From Algoriphagus sp. Y33 (lineage in GTDB: Bacteria; Bacteroidota; Bacteroidia; Cytophagales; Cyclobacteriaceae), in NCBI RefSeq assembly GCF_014838715.1, contig NZ_CP061947.1, forward strand, positions 5,074,001 through 5,138,000: 64,000 nucleotides of DNA. The letters run 5' to 3'. A program made the translations under genes and the position numbers. How positions within the stretch are numbered: position 1 is the first letter of the stretch; every line of letters starts with the position of its first letter. The notes under the pieces are model-generated. The model made no database searches. It saw only the letters and a program-made list of their open reading frames with translations, and had not been told where the DNA came from. This document shows, piece after piece, positions 17,483 through 26,510 of this stretch.

Positions 17483-20299
17483 CTTCACGATTACCTTTCT
17501 TACCAACACGTCCGATCCAGTAGTATAGAGTCGGATTAAATTCATTCCTCTGGGCAGATGCTCCAAGCTGATTTCCTTGGTAGCATTGCTCATCCCTATA
17601 GTCTGAATCACTTGCCCAAAGGCATTAATTACTTCCAAACTGATATAATTTCCTCCTCCCAATTGCAGATTTACTGTTCCTGAAGAAGGATTTGGGTATA
17701 TACGCACACTTAAATCCGTCTTTTCGGGAAGGGCAGTAATTACATCGACATTTACATCAAGAATTCGCGACACACCTTCGTTACATTCATTTTCAGGGGT
17801 GACCGTAAGCTGGAAATCACCTTCTTTCACCCAAAGCACAGTCACCTTCTCTGTTCCTTGACCCAATAGAATCACCCCTCCTTCATCGGAAACAGTCCAT
17901 TGGAAATTCACTGCGTTCTGGGCTGGTACGGCGTATTCTACTTCCCATAACCCCGTTTGAACCTCTCCCCGAACTTCCCCGGGTTGCTCGGGAGGCAAGT
18001 TTACAGTAATCTCCTTTAGAATAGGATCAGCCTTTCCACAGGAATTTTCTTGGACAAGCCTGAGCTCTTGACTTCCCGGCGAATTCCAATTTACAAGGAT
18101 CTCTGATGTACCCTGCCCTTCTACCACTTCTCCTCCGCTTACTTCCCACATATAATCTACGCCCCCTAGTTGCGGGACTGAGTAAACAATGCTTTCGTCT
18201 AAACAAACAGAGCCATTACCTTCGATCTGTGGAATATCTCCCGGCATGGCCGATACGATCACTTCCAAGGCAGAGGTCTTGCCATTTCCACAGAAATTCT
18301 CCATACTCACATACACCCCATTACGTCCTGTGATTTTCCATAACACCTCTATCTTAGCCGTGCTCTGTCCTGAAATAATTTCACCTCCATCTACCCTCCA
18401 AACAAATTGAGCCCCAGGAACACCGGTGTCTTCTACAGAATAACTACCCACGCCAAGACAGGATTGATTTGCCCCCGCAATCTCACTCAAACCTGTGGGC
18501 GCAACGCATTCATACCTTAAGATGGTACCATCATCCCCAACAGCATAAGCCACCGTAGGAGTCCCCACACTAATTCCTTTAATATTGCGACTGGTTCCAC
18601 TGGGTATTTCTACCCATGATTCTCCCCCGTCCCTTGTCTGGAGAATCATTCCATTATCTCCTGCTATAAAACCCAGGTTTTCATCCCAAAAATCGACAGA
18701 ATTAAAATTTTCTTTAAAAGAAACCTCAATCATACGCCAAGTCTTGGCCTTGTCTTCCGACTTGAGAATAACTCCGGCATCACCGACTATTATAGCAGTA
18801 CTAGAGTCCAGTTTTGAGAGGGCGTTTAACTTCTCTGAAGTAAGCTTTGGGAGATTTTCCCAAACGCTTCCACCATTTGACCAGCTGATCTGCCCATTGT
18901 CTCCCATGGCAAAACCTATCTGATAATCAAAGAATGTAATGTCCCGTAGATTCTCGGTTGTGTTTGGTTGAATGCCGGCAGCATCCCATGTTCCACCCGA
19001 ATTAAACGATCTGGCGATATATCCACCCGTTCCTGTGACATATACAACTGAAGGTGCAAAAAGATAAAAGCCGGTAATCGTCTCTGAAGTCTGGGCAGGG
19101 ACAGATGCCCAAGATGAACCGCTGTTGGATGTTCTAAAAATCTTGCCTTCCGCAACTCCCACATAGCCAAAAGCAGTACTCCAATAATCCATCCCAACGA
19201 TGTCAGTCTCTTCCGGAAGTGGCCGATAAACTATGCTGGTGGCACCGTTGCTTGTGACGTAATCAGCACCTTTCTGTCCTGTAATATGTCCTGCCCGATC
19301 AGATTTGAAATCTACTGCGGAGAAATCATTTCGAATTCCCGCCAGTCGCTGGATATAGCTACTGCCGGCGTTGGTCGATGAAATGACATAACCATCTTCC
19401 CCGACGGCAAAAACTAGGTTACTGACCGGCTTGAAAGCTAAGGCATTCAAATCCCTGGTATTGCTAGCTCCTAGGTTAGCCTTGCCAAAAGTAACGCCCG
19501 AATTGGTAGATCTAAGTCCAGTTGCTTCCTCGCCTACCACTGTGACTATACGGATGTCCAAAGGGCTAATTGCGACCTTTTTCAAATCCGACGTTGCCGG
19601 TGAAACTTGGGACACCCATGTCTCTCCACCGTCGAGGGTCTTAATAATACTTCCCCCATCTCCCACTGCATAGCCTACAAGTGGAGAGGAAAAAGCGATT
19701 CCATTAAGATTCTTTCCCAAATCTGAATTTAGTGATGCCCACCGATTCCCTCCATCGTAAGTTCTCAGAACCAGCCCCTGATTTCCTACTACGTAAGCAG
19801 TGTCGGAATTGATAAAGACTATATCATTCAAACTTTGGTCTGTACCGGAATTCAGTTTCGTCCATGTCTCTCCTTTAGAGTCAGAAAGCAACATCTCTCC
19901 GCTATCCGATATCGCCAATATTTTATTCTCAGAGGAAATAGCTACGCTTTTCAGTGCCTGGTGGGTTCCGGATGCTTTCTGGCTCCATGTATCACCCCCA
20001 TCCAGCGTCTTGAATATTAACCCATTTTCTCCTACCACAACACCTGTATTTTCATTCCAAAAGGAAAGATCCAATAATTTCCCATCAGCATTTACCGATA
20101 ATTCTTCCCAGGAATTCCCGCCGTCTAATGTGCGGATAATAAGATTTTCGCCTACTGCAAAGCCCACGTATTCATCCACCCAGGCAATAGATTCCAAATC
20201 CAATCCCCAGCTTTGCATTCTGGCCCAGGTTTGGGAAAAAAGTTCTGTGCTGAGCAACATCCCTAATACAAATAGACCAACGATTTTTTGCATAAGCAT
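17480..20299 (-). CDS. Secreted Ycf48/BNR-repeat protein with PKD-like domains and T9SS sorting domain
   Basis: 939 residues from ATG 20299 (another ATG at 20293; a TTG at 20314 lies inside the promoter and is rejected). After the signal peptide come about ten Ycf48-like/BNR repeats (TxDGGxTW, VGDxGxIxKT units) to about residue 600, forming one or two beta-propellers. Then three repeated immunoglobulin/PKD-like modules (about 610-850) and a type A C-terminal domain of the type IX secretion system with IYPNPSSGTVNLQL and a final RKVIVK. It is therefore exported across the outer membrane and probably attached to the surface. Its ligand is unknown. It is a single-gene unit with its own promoter, convergent with the acetyltransferase. 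Confidence 0.88.
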   Translation of the reverse strand: MLMQKIVGLFVLGMLLSTELFSQTWARMQSWGLDLESIAWVDEYVGFAVGENLIIRTLDGGNSWEELSVNADGKLLDLSFWNENTGVVVGENGLIFKTLDGGDTWSQKASGTHQALKSVAISSENKILAISDSGEMLLSDSKGETWTKLNSGTDQSLNDIVFINSDTAYVVGNQGLVLRTYDGGNRWASLNSDLGKNLNGIAFSSPLVGYAVGDGGSIIKTLDGGETWVSQVSPATSDLKKVAISPLDIRIVTVVGEEATGLRSTNSGVTFGKANLGASNTRDLNALAFKPVSNLVFAVGEDGYVISSTNAGSSYIQRLAGIRNDFSAVDFKSDRAGHITGQKGADYVTSNGATSIVYRPLPEETDIVGMDYWSTAFGYVGVAEGKIFRTSNSGSSWASVPAQTSETITGFYLFAPSVVYVTGTGGYIARSFNSGGTWDAAGIQPNTTENLRDITFFDYQIGFAMGDNGQISWSNGGSVWENLPKLTSEKLNALSKLDSSTAIIVGDAGVILKSEDKAKTWRMIEVSFKENFNSVDFWDENLGFIAGDNGMILQTRDGGESWVEIPSGTSRNIKGISVGTPTVAYAVGDDGTILRYECVAPTGLSEIAGANQSCLGVGSYSVEDTGVPGAQFVWRVDGGEIISGQSTAKIEVLWKITGRNGVYVSMENFCGNGKTSALEVIVSAMPGDIPQIEGNGSVCLDESIVYSVPQLGGVDYMWEVSGGEVVEGQGTSEILVNWNSPGSQELRLVQENSCGKADPILKEITVNLPPEQPGEVRGEVQTGLWEVEYAVPAQNAVNFQWTVSDEGGVILLGQGTEKVTVLWVKEGDFQLTVTPENECNEGVSRILDVNVDVITALPEKTDLSVRIYPNPSSGTVNLQLGGGNYISLEVINAFGQVIQTIGMSNATKEISLEHLPRGMNLIRLYTTGSDVLVRKVIVK

Positions 20300-20311
20300 A
20301 GTTGAATTAAA

Positions 20312-20341
20312 CAAAAATAAGTTATTTAAGGTCTTGTCAAA
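20312..20341 (-). promoter_or_regulatory. Promoter of the secreted Ycf48-repeat gene
   Basis: On the minus strand, TTTG (20338-20341) is followed after 18 bases by TATTTTTG (20312-20319), a -33/-7 pair of the Bacteroidota sigma-70 type. Transcription would start near 20307, a few bases before ATG 20299. This is the best two-element promoter in the window. Confidence 0.65.
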
Positions 20342-20444
20342 GTGACGGGCTTTGCTTCTTTAGTATTACTGACACTCGATTTAGAAACTTAGGGCAAAAT
20401 CACATGATGATTTGTATTTTTAGCTGTTCCTAACTACAGCCCTT

Positions 20445-21098
20445 ATGAAGCATTTCTTATATTTTATAGCTACAGCCTTAATTTTAGTCTCATGTGGTCC
20501 TCAAGAGCGTGTTTCCAAAAGCGTTTTTGATGAAGTGAACAATGCTATGGAAGCAAAAAAGTTATCCGATGCGCAAATTATCCAAGAGGCTATGGTCTGG
20601 GGAGATTCCATTAGCCTCGAAGCACAGCAGCAACTGATGGCAAACCTTCACAAAGCTGTTGGAGAAGGAGGATTTACCGAAGCATTGGAATTTTGCAATG
20701 TAAATGCTGTTCCTATTATAGAAGAGCTGAGTCGGAAACATGGAGTTTCCATCCGACGGACATCTTCCCGCGCCAGAAATCAAGACAATTTACCCACGGA
20801 TGATGAATTGCCAATCCTTGAAGCGTATGAATATAATGTGGAAAATGGCATCGAAAATGGACCAAATATACAGCGTATAGAAGATGGGGACATTTTGCTT
20901 TATACCAAAGCAATTGTTATTCCATCCGAATTTTGTTTGTCATGTCATGGGGATCCGACAAATGATATATCTGAAGCTGTTTTGAACAAGATAGATTCTC
21001 TTTATTCGGAAGATCTGGCAAAGGGTTTTGAGGTGGGAAATCTGAGAGGAATATGGTCTATAAAAATCCCTAAAAAAGCAGTGGTGAATCGCTTATAA
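20445..21098 (+). CDS. DUF3365/Tll0287-like haem-binding lipoprotein
   Basis: 217 residues. The N-terminus is a lipoprotein signal with lipobox LVSC (Cys about residue 17), so the protein is membrane-anchored in the periplasm or outer membrane. The C-terminal part carries CLSCHG, a CxxCH site for covalent haem c, preceded by the segment VIPSEF typical of the DUF3365 (Tll0287-like) family. Members act as redox or gas sensors or electron carriers; here there is no kinase partner domain. It stands between the secreted propeller gene (divergent) and the SusC operon, without clear linkage to either. Confidence 0.8.
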   Translation: MKHFLYFIATALILVSCGPQERVSKSVFDEVNNAMEAKKLSDAQIIQEAMVWGDSISLEAQQQLMANLHKAVGEGGFTEALEFCNVNAVPIIEELSRKHGVSIRRTSSRARNQDNLPTDDELPILEAYEYNVENGIENGPNIQRIEDGDILLYTKAIVIPSEFCLSCHGDPTNDISEAVLNKIDSLYSEDLAKGFEVGNLRGIWSIKIPKKAVVNRL

Positions 21099-21254
21099 CA
21101 ATCGATTGAAATGCGACTGTGGGGCAATTTTTAATATTTTTTTAACAGAATTTTATTCTGAATATCTATCAATTGTCCATTTTTTCATGGGATAATCATA
21201 TTTTTTACACCATCTTTATAGTTGTGTGGTTTTTTTGTTAAAAAACAGTCATTT

Positions 21255-21284
21255 TTTGGCAAAAAACAGTTTGGTATTGCCAAA
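21255..21284. promoter_or_regulatory. Inverted repeat upstream of the susC-like gene
   Basis: TTTGGCA (21255-21261) and TGCCAAA (21278-21284) form a 7-base inverted repeat about 50 bases before the ATG of the SusC gene, and AAAAAACAGT occurs twice nearby (about 21240 and 21261-21270). It may be an operator for the operon; no regulator gene is adjacent. Confidence 0.35.
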
Positions 21285-21335
21285 GCATTGGGGGACATTA
21301 GATTGTTAAATTATATTAATTAATAGTAAACCCCT

Positions 21336-24300
21336 ATGCTAATGAGAAACTTTACTCATTTTAAGCTATTCAGCATGACATTGATATTTTGTCTGGGGCT
21401 GATTAGCGCAGCGTTCGCACAGACCCGGGAGGTGTCTGGTGTGCTTATTTCCGGAGAAGATAATCTTCCTCTTCCCGGTGCCTCTGTCCTCGTCAAGGGG
21501 ACTACAAACGGTACAGTAACCGACATTGACGGTAAATTTTCTCTTACTGTTTCAGGTCCTGAAGACATACTGGTGATCTCATTTATAGGTTTTGCTCCTA
21601 TGGAAGTCCCGGTTGGCAATAATTCTACGTTTGATTTAACCTTATTACCTGACACCAAGTCTCTCGAAGAGGTCATTGTGGTAGGATATGGGGAGCAAAA
21701 AAAGGAAACGATTACAGGATCCGTGGCGACAGTAAAAGGCAAGGACCTAAACAAGTCACCCGCAATGAATCTATCCAACTCTATTGCCGGCCGTATGTCA
21801 GGGGTTGTAGCGGTAAACAGAAGTGGAGAACCCGGTAATGATGGATCCAATATCAGAATTAGAGGGTCGAACACACTTGGAAACAATAGTGCACTGGTAG
21901 TAATAGACGGAATTCCTGACAGAGCAGGAGGAATTGAGCGATTGAACCCGAATGACATTGAGAGTATCTCAGTACTAAAAGATGCCTCTGCAGCGATTTA
22001 CGGATCAAGAGCTGCAAACGGTGTAATTCTCGTAACTACCAAAAGGGGTGCTACAGGTGCTCCGGAGCTTACATTCCAGATGAATCAAGGATTTGCCCAG
22101 CCCACCGTTGTCCCTGAGTTGGCAAATGCTGCCCAGTACGCAGGCATGCTGAATGATCTGGATATCTATGCACTCCCTACCTCAGAATGGGCTGCTGCCA
22201 ATTCCGCTTATAAGGAAAGTGGAGAATACACCAGACCAAATGGACAAGTAAGATCTGCTCCTTATACTCCTGCAGAATTGGAGTTGTATAGAAATGGTTC
22301 CGATCCTTGGAACTACCCAAATACAGACTGGTATGATGCTACTTTACGCAATTGGTCTCCTCAGAGTAGGTATAATCTACAACTGGTCGGCGGTAGTGAG
22401 AACGTGAAGTATCTGACTTCTCTCGGTTACCAAAATCAGGATGCATACTATAAAAACGCTGCTACAGGCTACAAACAGTATGATTTCCGCATCAATCTAG
22501 ATGCAACTATCAACAAGTATGTAAAAGTGGGGCTGGGAATTGTGGCTAGAGAGGAGTACAGATTCTACCCTACCCGAGGAGCGGGGGCGATCTTCCGAAT
22601 GCAGATGAGAGGAAAACCAAACCAGCCTGCTTTTTGGCCAAACGGGTTACCGGGTCCGGATATCGAAAACGGTGAAAACCCGGTGGTGATCACTACCAAT
22701 GCAACCGGTTATGACCGTGACAAAAGAGATTACGTTCAGACTACCGGTAATTTGGAAATCAAAATACCTGGAGTAGAAGGGCTGAAATTTACAGGTACCG
22801 CAGCCATTGATAAATCCATGAGATTTATCAAAAGATGGGAAACACCTTGGACGCTTTATGAGATGGGAACTGGTTTTGAAGATGATGGAGTTACTCCAGT
22901 ATTGGTGCCAAGCCAAAGAGGTCCTGCAGAGCCAAGATTAAGAGAAGAGAATATCAACCAATTAAATGTTCTTCTAGGCGGTGTATTTAATTACGATAAG
23001 GTTTTTAGTGACGTACATACACTGAATGTAGTGGCAGGTGTGAACCGGGAGACAATTGAAAGTAATAATTTCAATGCGTTCAGAAGGTATTTTATCTCAA
23101 CCTCTATTGATCAGATGTTTGCGGGAGGTGATCTGGAAAAGAATAATGGAGGAGGAGCCTTTGAAAGATCCCGTTTGAACTACTTCGGTAGAGTAGCCTA
23201 CAATTACCAAGAAAAGTATCTGGCAGAATTTCTATGGAGATATGACGGTTCTTATATTTTTCCTGAGAATACCCGATATGGTTTCTTTCCGGGAGTAATG
23301 CTTGGCTGGGTAGTATCTGAGGAAGGCTTCTGGAAAAATTCCTTAGGCAAGACATTTGATTTCTTCAAAATTAGGGGTTCTTGGGGGCAATTGGGTAATG
23401 ACCAAATCTTCTTTGATAGTAACGGGGATGGTACTCAAACGCTTCAAGAATATCAATTCCTTTCTACTTACGGATTTGATTCCTATATCATCAATGGGGT
23501 GGAGGCGAAAACCTTATTTGAAACCAGAGTTCCAAACAATGCCATTACCTGGGAGATTGCCAATAACTCCAACTTAGGATTTGAAGGTCAATTCCTACAG
23601 GGTAAGGTTTTCTTCGAATTTGATTTGTTCTACAATAAGAGAACGAATATCCTTTGGAGAAAAAATGCTTCTGTCCCTCAATCTACTGGGCTTACCCTTC
23701 CCGCCGAGAATATAGGAGAAGTTGAAAACAAAGGATTTGATCTAAATCTGGGCATCCGTGGTGGCAAAGGTGAATTTCAGTATTCTATCAGTGCCAACGG
23801 AGGGTTTGCTAAAAACAAAATCTTATTCTGGGATGAGTCCCCGGGAGCACCGGAATGGCAAAGATCTACCGGAAAGCCTATGAACACAGAGCTTGTTTAC
23901 CAATACGATGGTGTATTCAGAGATCAGCAAGAAATTGACGCTGAGTCCTTGGACTATTCTGCCATCACCAATAACCTACGTCCAGGTGATATGAAGTACA
24001 AAGATATTGGTGGTAGAGATGCGGACGGCAATTTTGTGATGATTCCAGATGGCAAGATCACTCCGGACGATAGAGTGCGCATGGATCAAAACAATATCCC
24101 TACATTCCAAGGAGGTGTAAACATCAATGCAAACTGGAAAGGGTTTGATTTGGCTATTCTGTTTCAGGGAGCGATGGGTGCAAGACAATATGTAAGCGCT
24201 GGAGAGTCCGGAAATATCGGTAACTACCTATCTGACATTTATGAGAACAGATGGACGATTGATAATCCAAGTAGCGTAGACCCAAGAATCGCAAACAGAT

Positions 24301-24563
24301 CTGATCAGTATTATTCAGGAGGGAACACCTATTGGTTTAGAAAAGCTGACTACCTAAGGTTGAAAAACATAGAAATTGGCTATAATATTCCTGCCCATAT
24401 CAGTGAGAAAATAGGCGTTAAAAATGCCAGGATCTACGTGAACGGATTGAACGTGATTACTTGGGATAAGTTGAAAGTTTATGATCCGGAATCAGATAAC
24501 TCCACCGGACAGTATTATCCTCAGGCAAGGGTAATCAACACAGGTCTTTCTGTTTCATTTTAA
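21336..24563 (+). CDS. SusC/RagA-type TonB-dependent outer-membrane transporter
   Basis: 1075 residues. Signal peptide (about 1-29, ending AAFAQ), then a carboxypeptidase-regulatory-like domain (about 32-110, GVVxGxDNLPLPGASV type), a TonB box region (LEEVIVVGYGEQKKE), the plug domain with the SusC signature of ASAAIYGSRAANGVILVTTK, and a 22-strand barrel ending in TGLSVSF. It works with the SusD lipoprotein as a lid-and-barrel importer energised by TonB. The ligand is not predictable from the sequence. It heads a seven-gene run on one strand. The start could be ATG 21336 or ATG 21342. Confidence 0.95.
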   Translation: MLMRNFTHFKLFSMTLIFCLGLISAAFAQTREVSGVLISGEDNLPLPGASVLVKGTTNGTVTDIDGKFSLTVSGPEDILVISFIGFAPMEVPVGNNSTFDLTLLPDTKSLEEVIVVGYGEQKKETITGSVATVKGKDLNKSPAMNLSNSIAGRMSGVVAVNRSGEPGNDGSNIRIRGSNTLGNNSALVVIDGIPDRAGGIERLNPNDIESISVLKDASAAIYGSRAANGVILVTTKRGATGAPELTFQMNQGFAQPTVVPELANAAQYAGMLNDLDIYALPTSEWAAANSAYKESGEYTRPNGQVRSAPYTPAELELYRNGSDPWNYPNTDWYDATLRNWSPQSRYNLQLVGGSENVKYLTSLGYQNQDAYYKNAATGYKQYDFRINLDATINKYVKVGLGIVAREEYRFYPTRGAGAIFRMQMRGKPNQPAFWPNGLPGPDIENGENPVVITTNATGYDRDKRDYVQTTGNLEIKIPGVEGLKFTGTAAIDKSMRFIKRWETPWTLYEMGTGFEDDGVTPVLVPSQRGPAEPRLREENINQLNVLLGGVFNYDKVFSDVHTLNVVAGVNRETIESNNFNAFRRYFISTSIDQMFAGGDLEKNNGGGAFERSRLNYFGRVAYNYQEKYLAEFLWRYDGSYIFPENTRYGFFPGVMLGWVVSEEGFWKNSLGKTFDFFKIRGSWGQLGNDQIFFDSNGDGTQTLQEYQFLSTYGFDSYIINGVEAKTLFETRVPNNAITWEIANNSNLGFEGQFLQGKVFFEFDLFYNKRTNILWRKNASVPQSTGLTLPAENIGEVENKGFDLNLGIRGGKGEFQYSISANGGFAKNKILFWDESPGAPEWQRSTGKPMNTELVYQYDGVFRDQQEIDAESLDYSAITNNLRPGDMKYKDIGGRDADGNFVMIPDGKITPDDRVRMDQNNIPTFQGGVNINANWKGFDLAILFQGAMGARQYVSAGESGNIGNYLSDIYENRWTIDNPSSVDPRIANRSDQYYSGGNTYWFRKADYLRLKNIEIGYNIPAHISEKIGVKNARIYVNGLNVITWDKLKVYDPESDNSTGQYYPQARVINTGLSVSF

Positions 24564-24576
24564 CTAACCCGAACTA

Positions 24577-26445
24577 ATGAAAAGAAATATAAAACACTTA
24601 GTAATAATGCTATCAGCTTGCTATACGCTTGCAAGTTGTAATGATGAGTTCTTAAATACTGACCCACTAGGGGAAGTATCTGAATCTGCAGTTTGGACAG
24701 ATCCTGCATTGGCAGAGGCCTTTGTGACGGGTATCTACCAAGGATTTGGCCAAGGTGGTTTTAATGAAGAAATGCTTGCATCCTTAACTGATGAAGCGAT
24801 TTTCACACACCCTGGACGTGGTCTTAATAACATCACGGAAGCTAGAATAAATTCTGCTGATGTAGGGTGGAATAGTGACGCTCGTAGGACCTATAATTGG
24901 CAAAGACTATATAGCTATATCCGTAGGACAAATATTGCAATCGAAAATCTTTCTGATCCCCAGTTTGACAATACCGGTGGAATTGTAGACAGATTGTTGG
25001 GTGAAGCCAAATTTATGAGAGCTTACTACTACCATGATTTAGCACGCTATTTTGGAGGAGTACCTTTGATTGCCCGCCCTTATGAACTTGGAGAAGAGAC
25101 TTACGAAGAGCCTAGAGCTACTTGGGAAGAAACTGTCAACTTCATTATAGCCGATTTAGATGATGCGGCCACTTTGTTGGAAGGAAAGAGTATGGTACCA
25201 GGTCGTACAAGTGAATTGGCTGCCTTGGCACTGAAGTCAAGAGTCCTTCTGTATGCTGCAAGTGACCTTCATGATGCACCTACAGCGCAGAGCAATGCAA
25301 CCACACTGTCAGGGTTTAGTGATATTGACTTACTGGCGTATACATCAGGCAATAGAACCGAAAGATGGCAAAAAGCCCAAGCTGCTGCCATGGAAGCTAT
25401 TCAGAAAGGATCCGGCAATCTATTTGGACTTTCCTCTCCTGTATCCCATGAGGACGGTATCCAAAACTACATCAATAACTCCATGGCCAGAAATGGTGGG
25501 GAGAATGAGATTATTTTGGGTAGATATTTCATCAATGCCAAGCAGGAAGATGGGGGTCGTCAAGGCTTATTCAATGGTCCAAATGGCTATAACAACTGGG
25601 CTGGAAATACTCCTGTACAATTGCTGGTGGATGACTATGAAATGATGGACGGGACTGAGTTTGACTGGTCAAATCCAGCTCATGCTTCTACACCTTATGA
25701 AAACAGAGATGCCCGATTCTATGCATCTGTGCTTTATGATGGAGCTCAATGGAAGCCAAGATCCACTGCCAATATGCCAAAAGATCCACTGGGACAAATA
25801 CAGACGGGGACATATGAAGTAACCGATGGCTCCGGCACCAAAGTGACCCACTTTGGGCTAGACACCAGAAACAGTTCTATTGAGGATTGGAATGGCAGTT
25901 ACACTGGTTACTATTTTAGAAAATTCATCGATGCTGATCCGGCTATTGTTGACCAAAATACTTGGCAGGAAGTTCCTTGGCCTATTATCAGATACACTGA
26001 GGTTGTGCTAAATTACGTAGAGGCATCTCTGGAACTGGGACAGGAAGAAGAGGCACGAAACTGGTTAAATCAAATTAGATTTAGAGTTGGTCAGCCTGCT
26101 ATCACCGATACGGGCGATGCATTGGTAGAGCGCTATAGAAATGAGCGACGAATTGAGATGGCTTACGAAGAGCAAAGATTCCATGATGTTCGTCGTTGGA
26201 TGATTGCTGAGGAGACCTTTGGTCGTCAAGCAAATACAATTAGCATCACGGGTACGCTCAAATCCGGTCAAACACTTTCTACCTATAGATATGATCCGGG
26301 GGTTTATAACTATGAGTATCAAGTGGTGCCGATTGATCCTGGAAAAGAAAATAGATTATGGCTGGATAAAATGTATTTCATACCTATTCACAGAGATGAG
26401 ATTAACAGGAACTCAAACCTTGTACAGAATCCAGGATTCGATTAA
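24577..26445 (+). CDS. SusD/RagB-type nutrient-binding lipoprotein
   Basis: 622 residues, 13 bases after susC. Lipoprotein signal with lipobox LASC (Cys about residue 20) and the usual N-terminal NDEFLNTDPLGEVSESAVW. The TPR-rich SusD fold is seen through AKFMRAYYYHDLARYFGGVP and, near the C-terminus, YRNERRIEMAYEEQRFHDVRR, a hallmark of SusD proteins. It sits on the cell surface over the SusC barrel and captures the substrate. It is longer than SusD itself (about 550 residues), which is common for RagB-like relatives. A stable hairpin follows its stop. Confidence 0.95.
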   Translation: MKRNIKHLVIMLSACYTLASCNDEFLNTDPLGEVSESAVWTDPALAEAFVTGIYQGFGQGGFNEEMLASLTDEAIFTHPGRGLNNITEARINSADVGWNSDARRTYNWQRLYSYIRRTNIAIENLSDPQFDNTGGIVDRLLGEAKFMRAYYYHDLARYFGGVPLIARPYELGEETYEEPRATWEETVNFIIADLDDAATLLEGKSMVPGRTSELAALALKSRVLLYAASDLHDAPTAQSNATTLSGFSDIDLLAYTSGNRTERWQKAQAAAMEAIQKGSGNLFGLSSPVSHEDGIQNYINNSMARNGGENEIILGRYFINAKQEDGGRQGLFNGPNGYNNWAGNTPVQLLVDDYEMMDGTEFDWSNPAHASTPYENRDARFYASVLYDGAQWKPRSTANMPKDPLGQIQTGTYEVTDGSGTKVTHFGLDTRNSSIEDWNGSYTGYYFRKFIDADPAIVDQNTWQEVPWPIIRYTEVVLNYVEASLELGQEEEARNWLNQIRFRVGQPAITDTGDALVERYRNERRIEMAYEEQRFHDVRRWMIAEETFGRQANTISITGTLKSGQTLSTYRYDPGVYNYEYQVVPIDPGKENRLWLDKMYFIPIHRDEINRNSNLVQNPGFD

Positions 26446-26469
26446 TCAGACTTATTCTTAATTTTAAAT

Positions 26470-26497
26470 CTAAGCCACTCCTTCTGGGGTGGCTTAG
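26470..26497 (+). terminator. Intercistronic hairpin after the susD-like gene
   Basis: Arms 26470-26481 (CTAAGCCACTCC) and 26486-26497 (GGGGTGGCTTAG) form a 12-pair stem, one pair G-U, with a 4-base loop, 14 bases before the next ATG. There is no T-run, so it is more likely a partial terminator, attenuator or mRNA-stabilising element that lowers expression of the downstream genes relative to susC/susD. Confidence 0.6.
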
Positions 26498-26510
26498 CTT
26501 ATTTTAAATC

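Noticed and set aside
20300..20314. TTG start for the Ycf48-repeat protein
   Set aside because: It lies inside the predicted -7 element at 20312-20319; ATG 20299 or 20293 gives a normal signal peptide.
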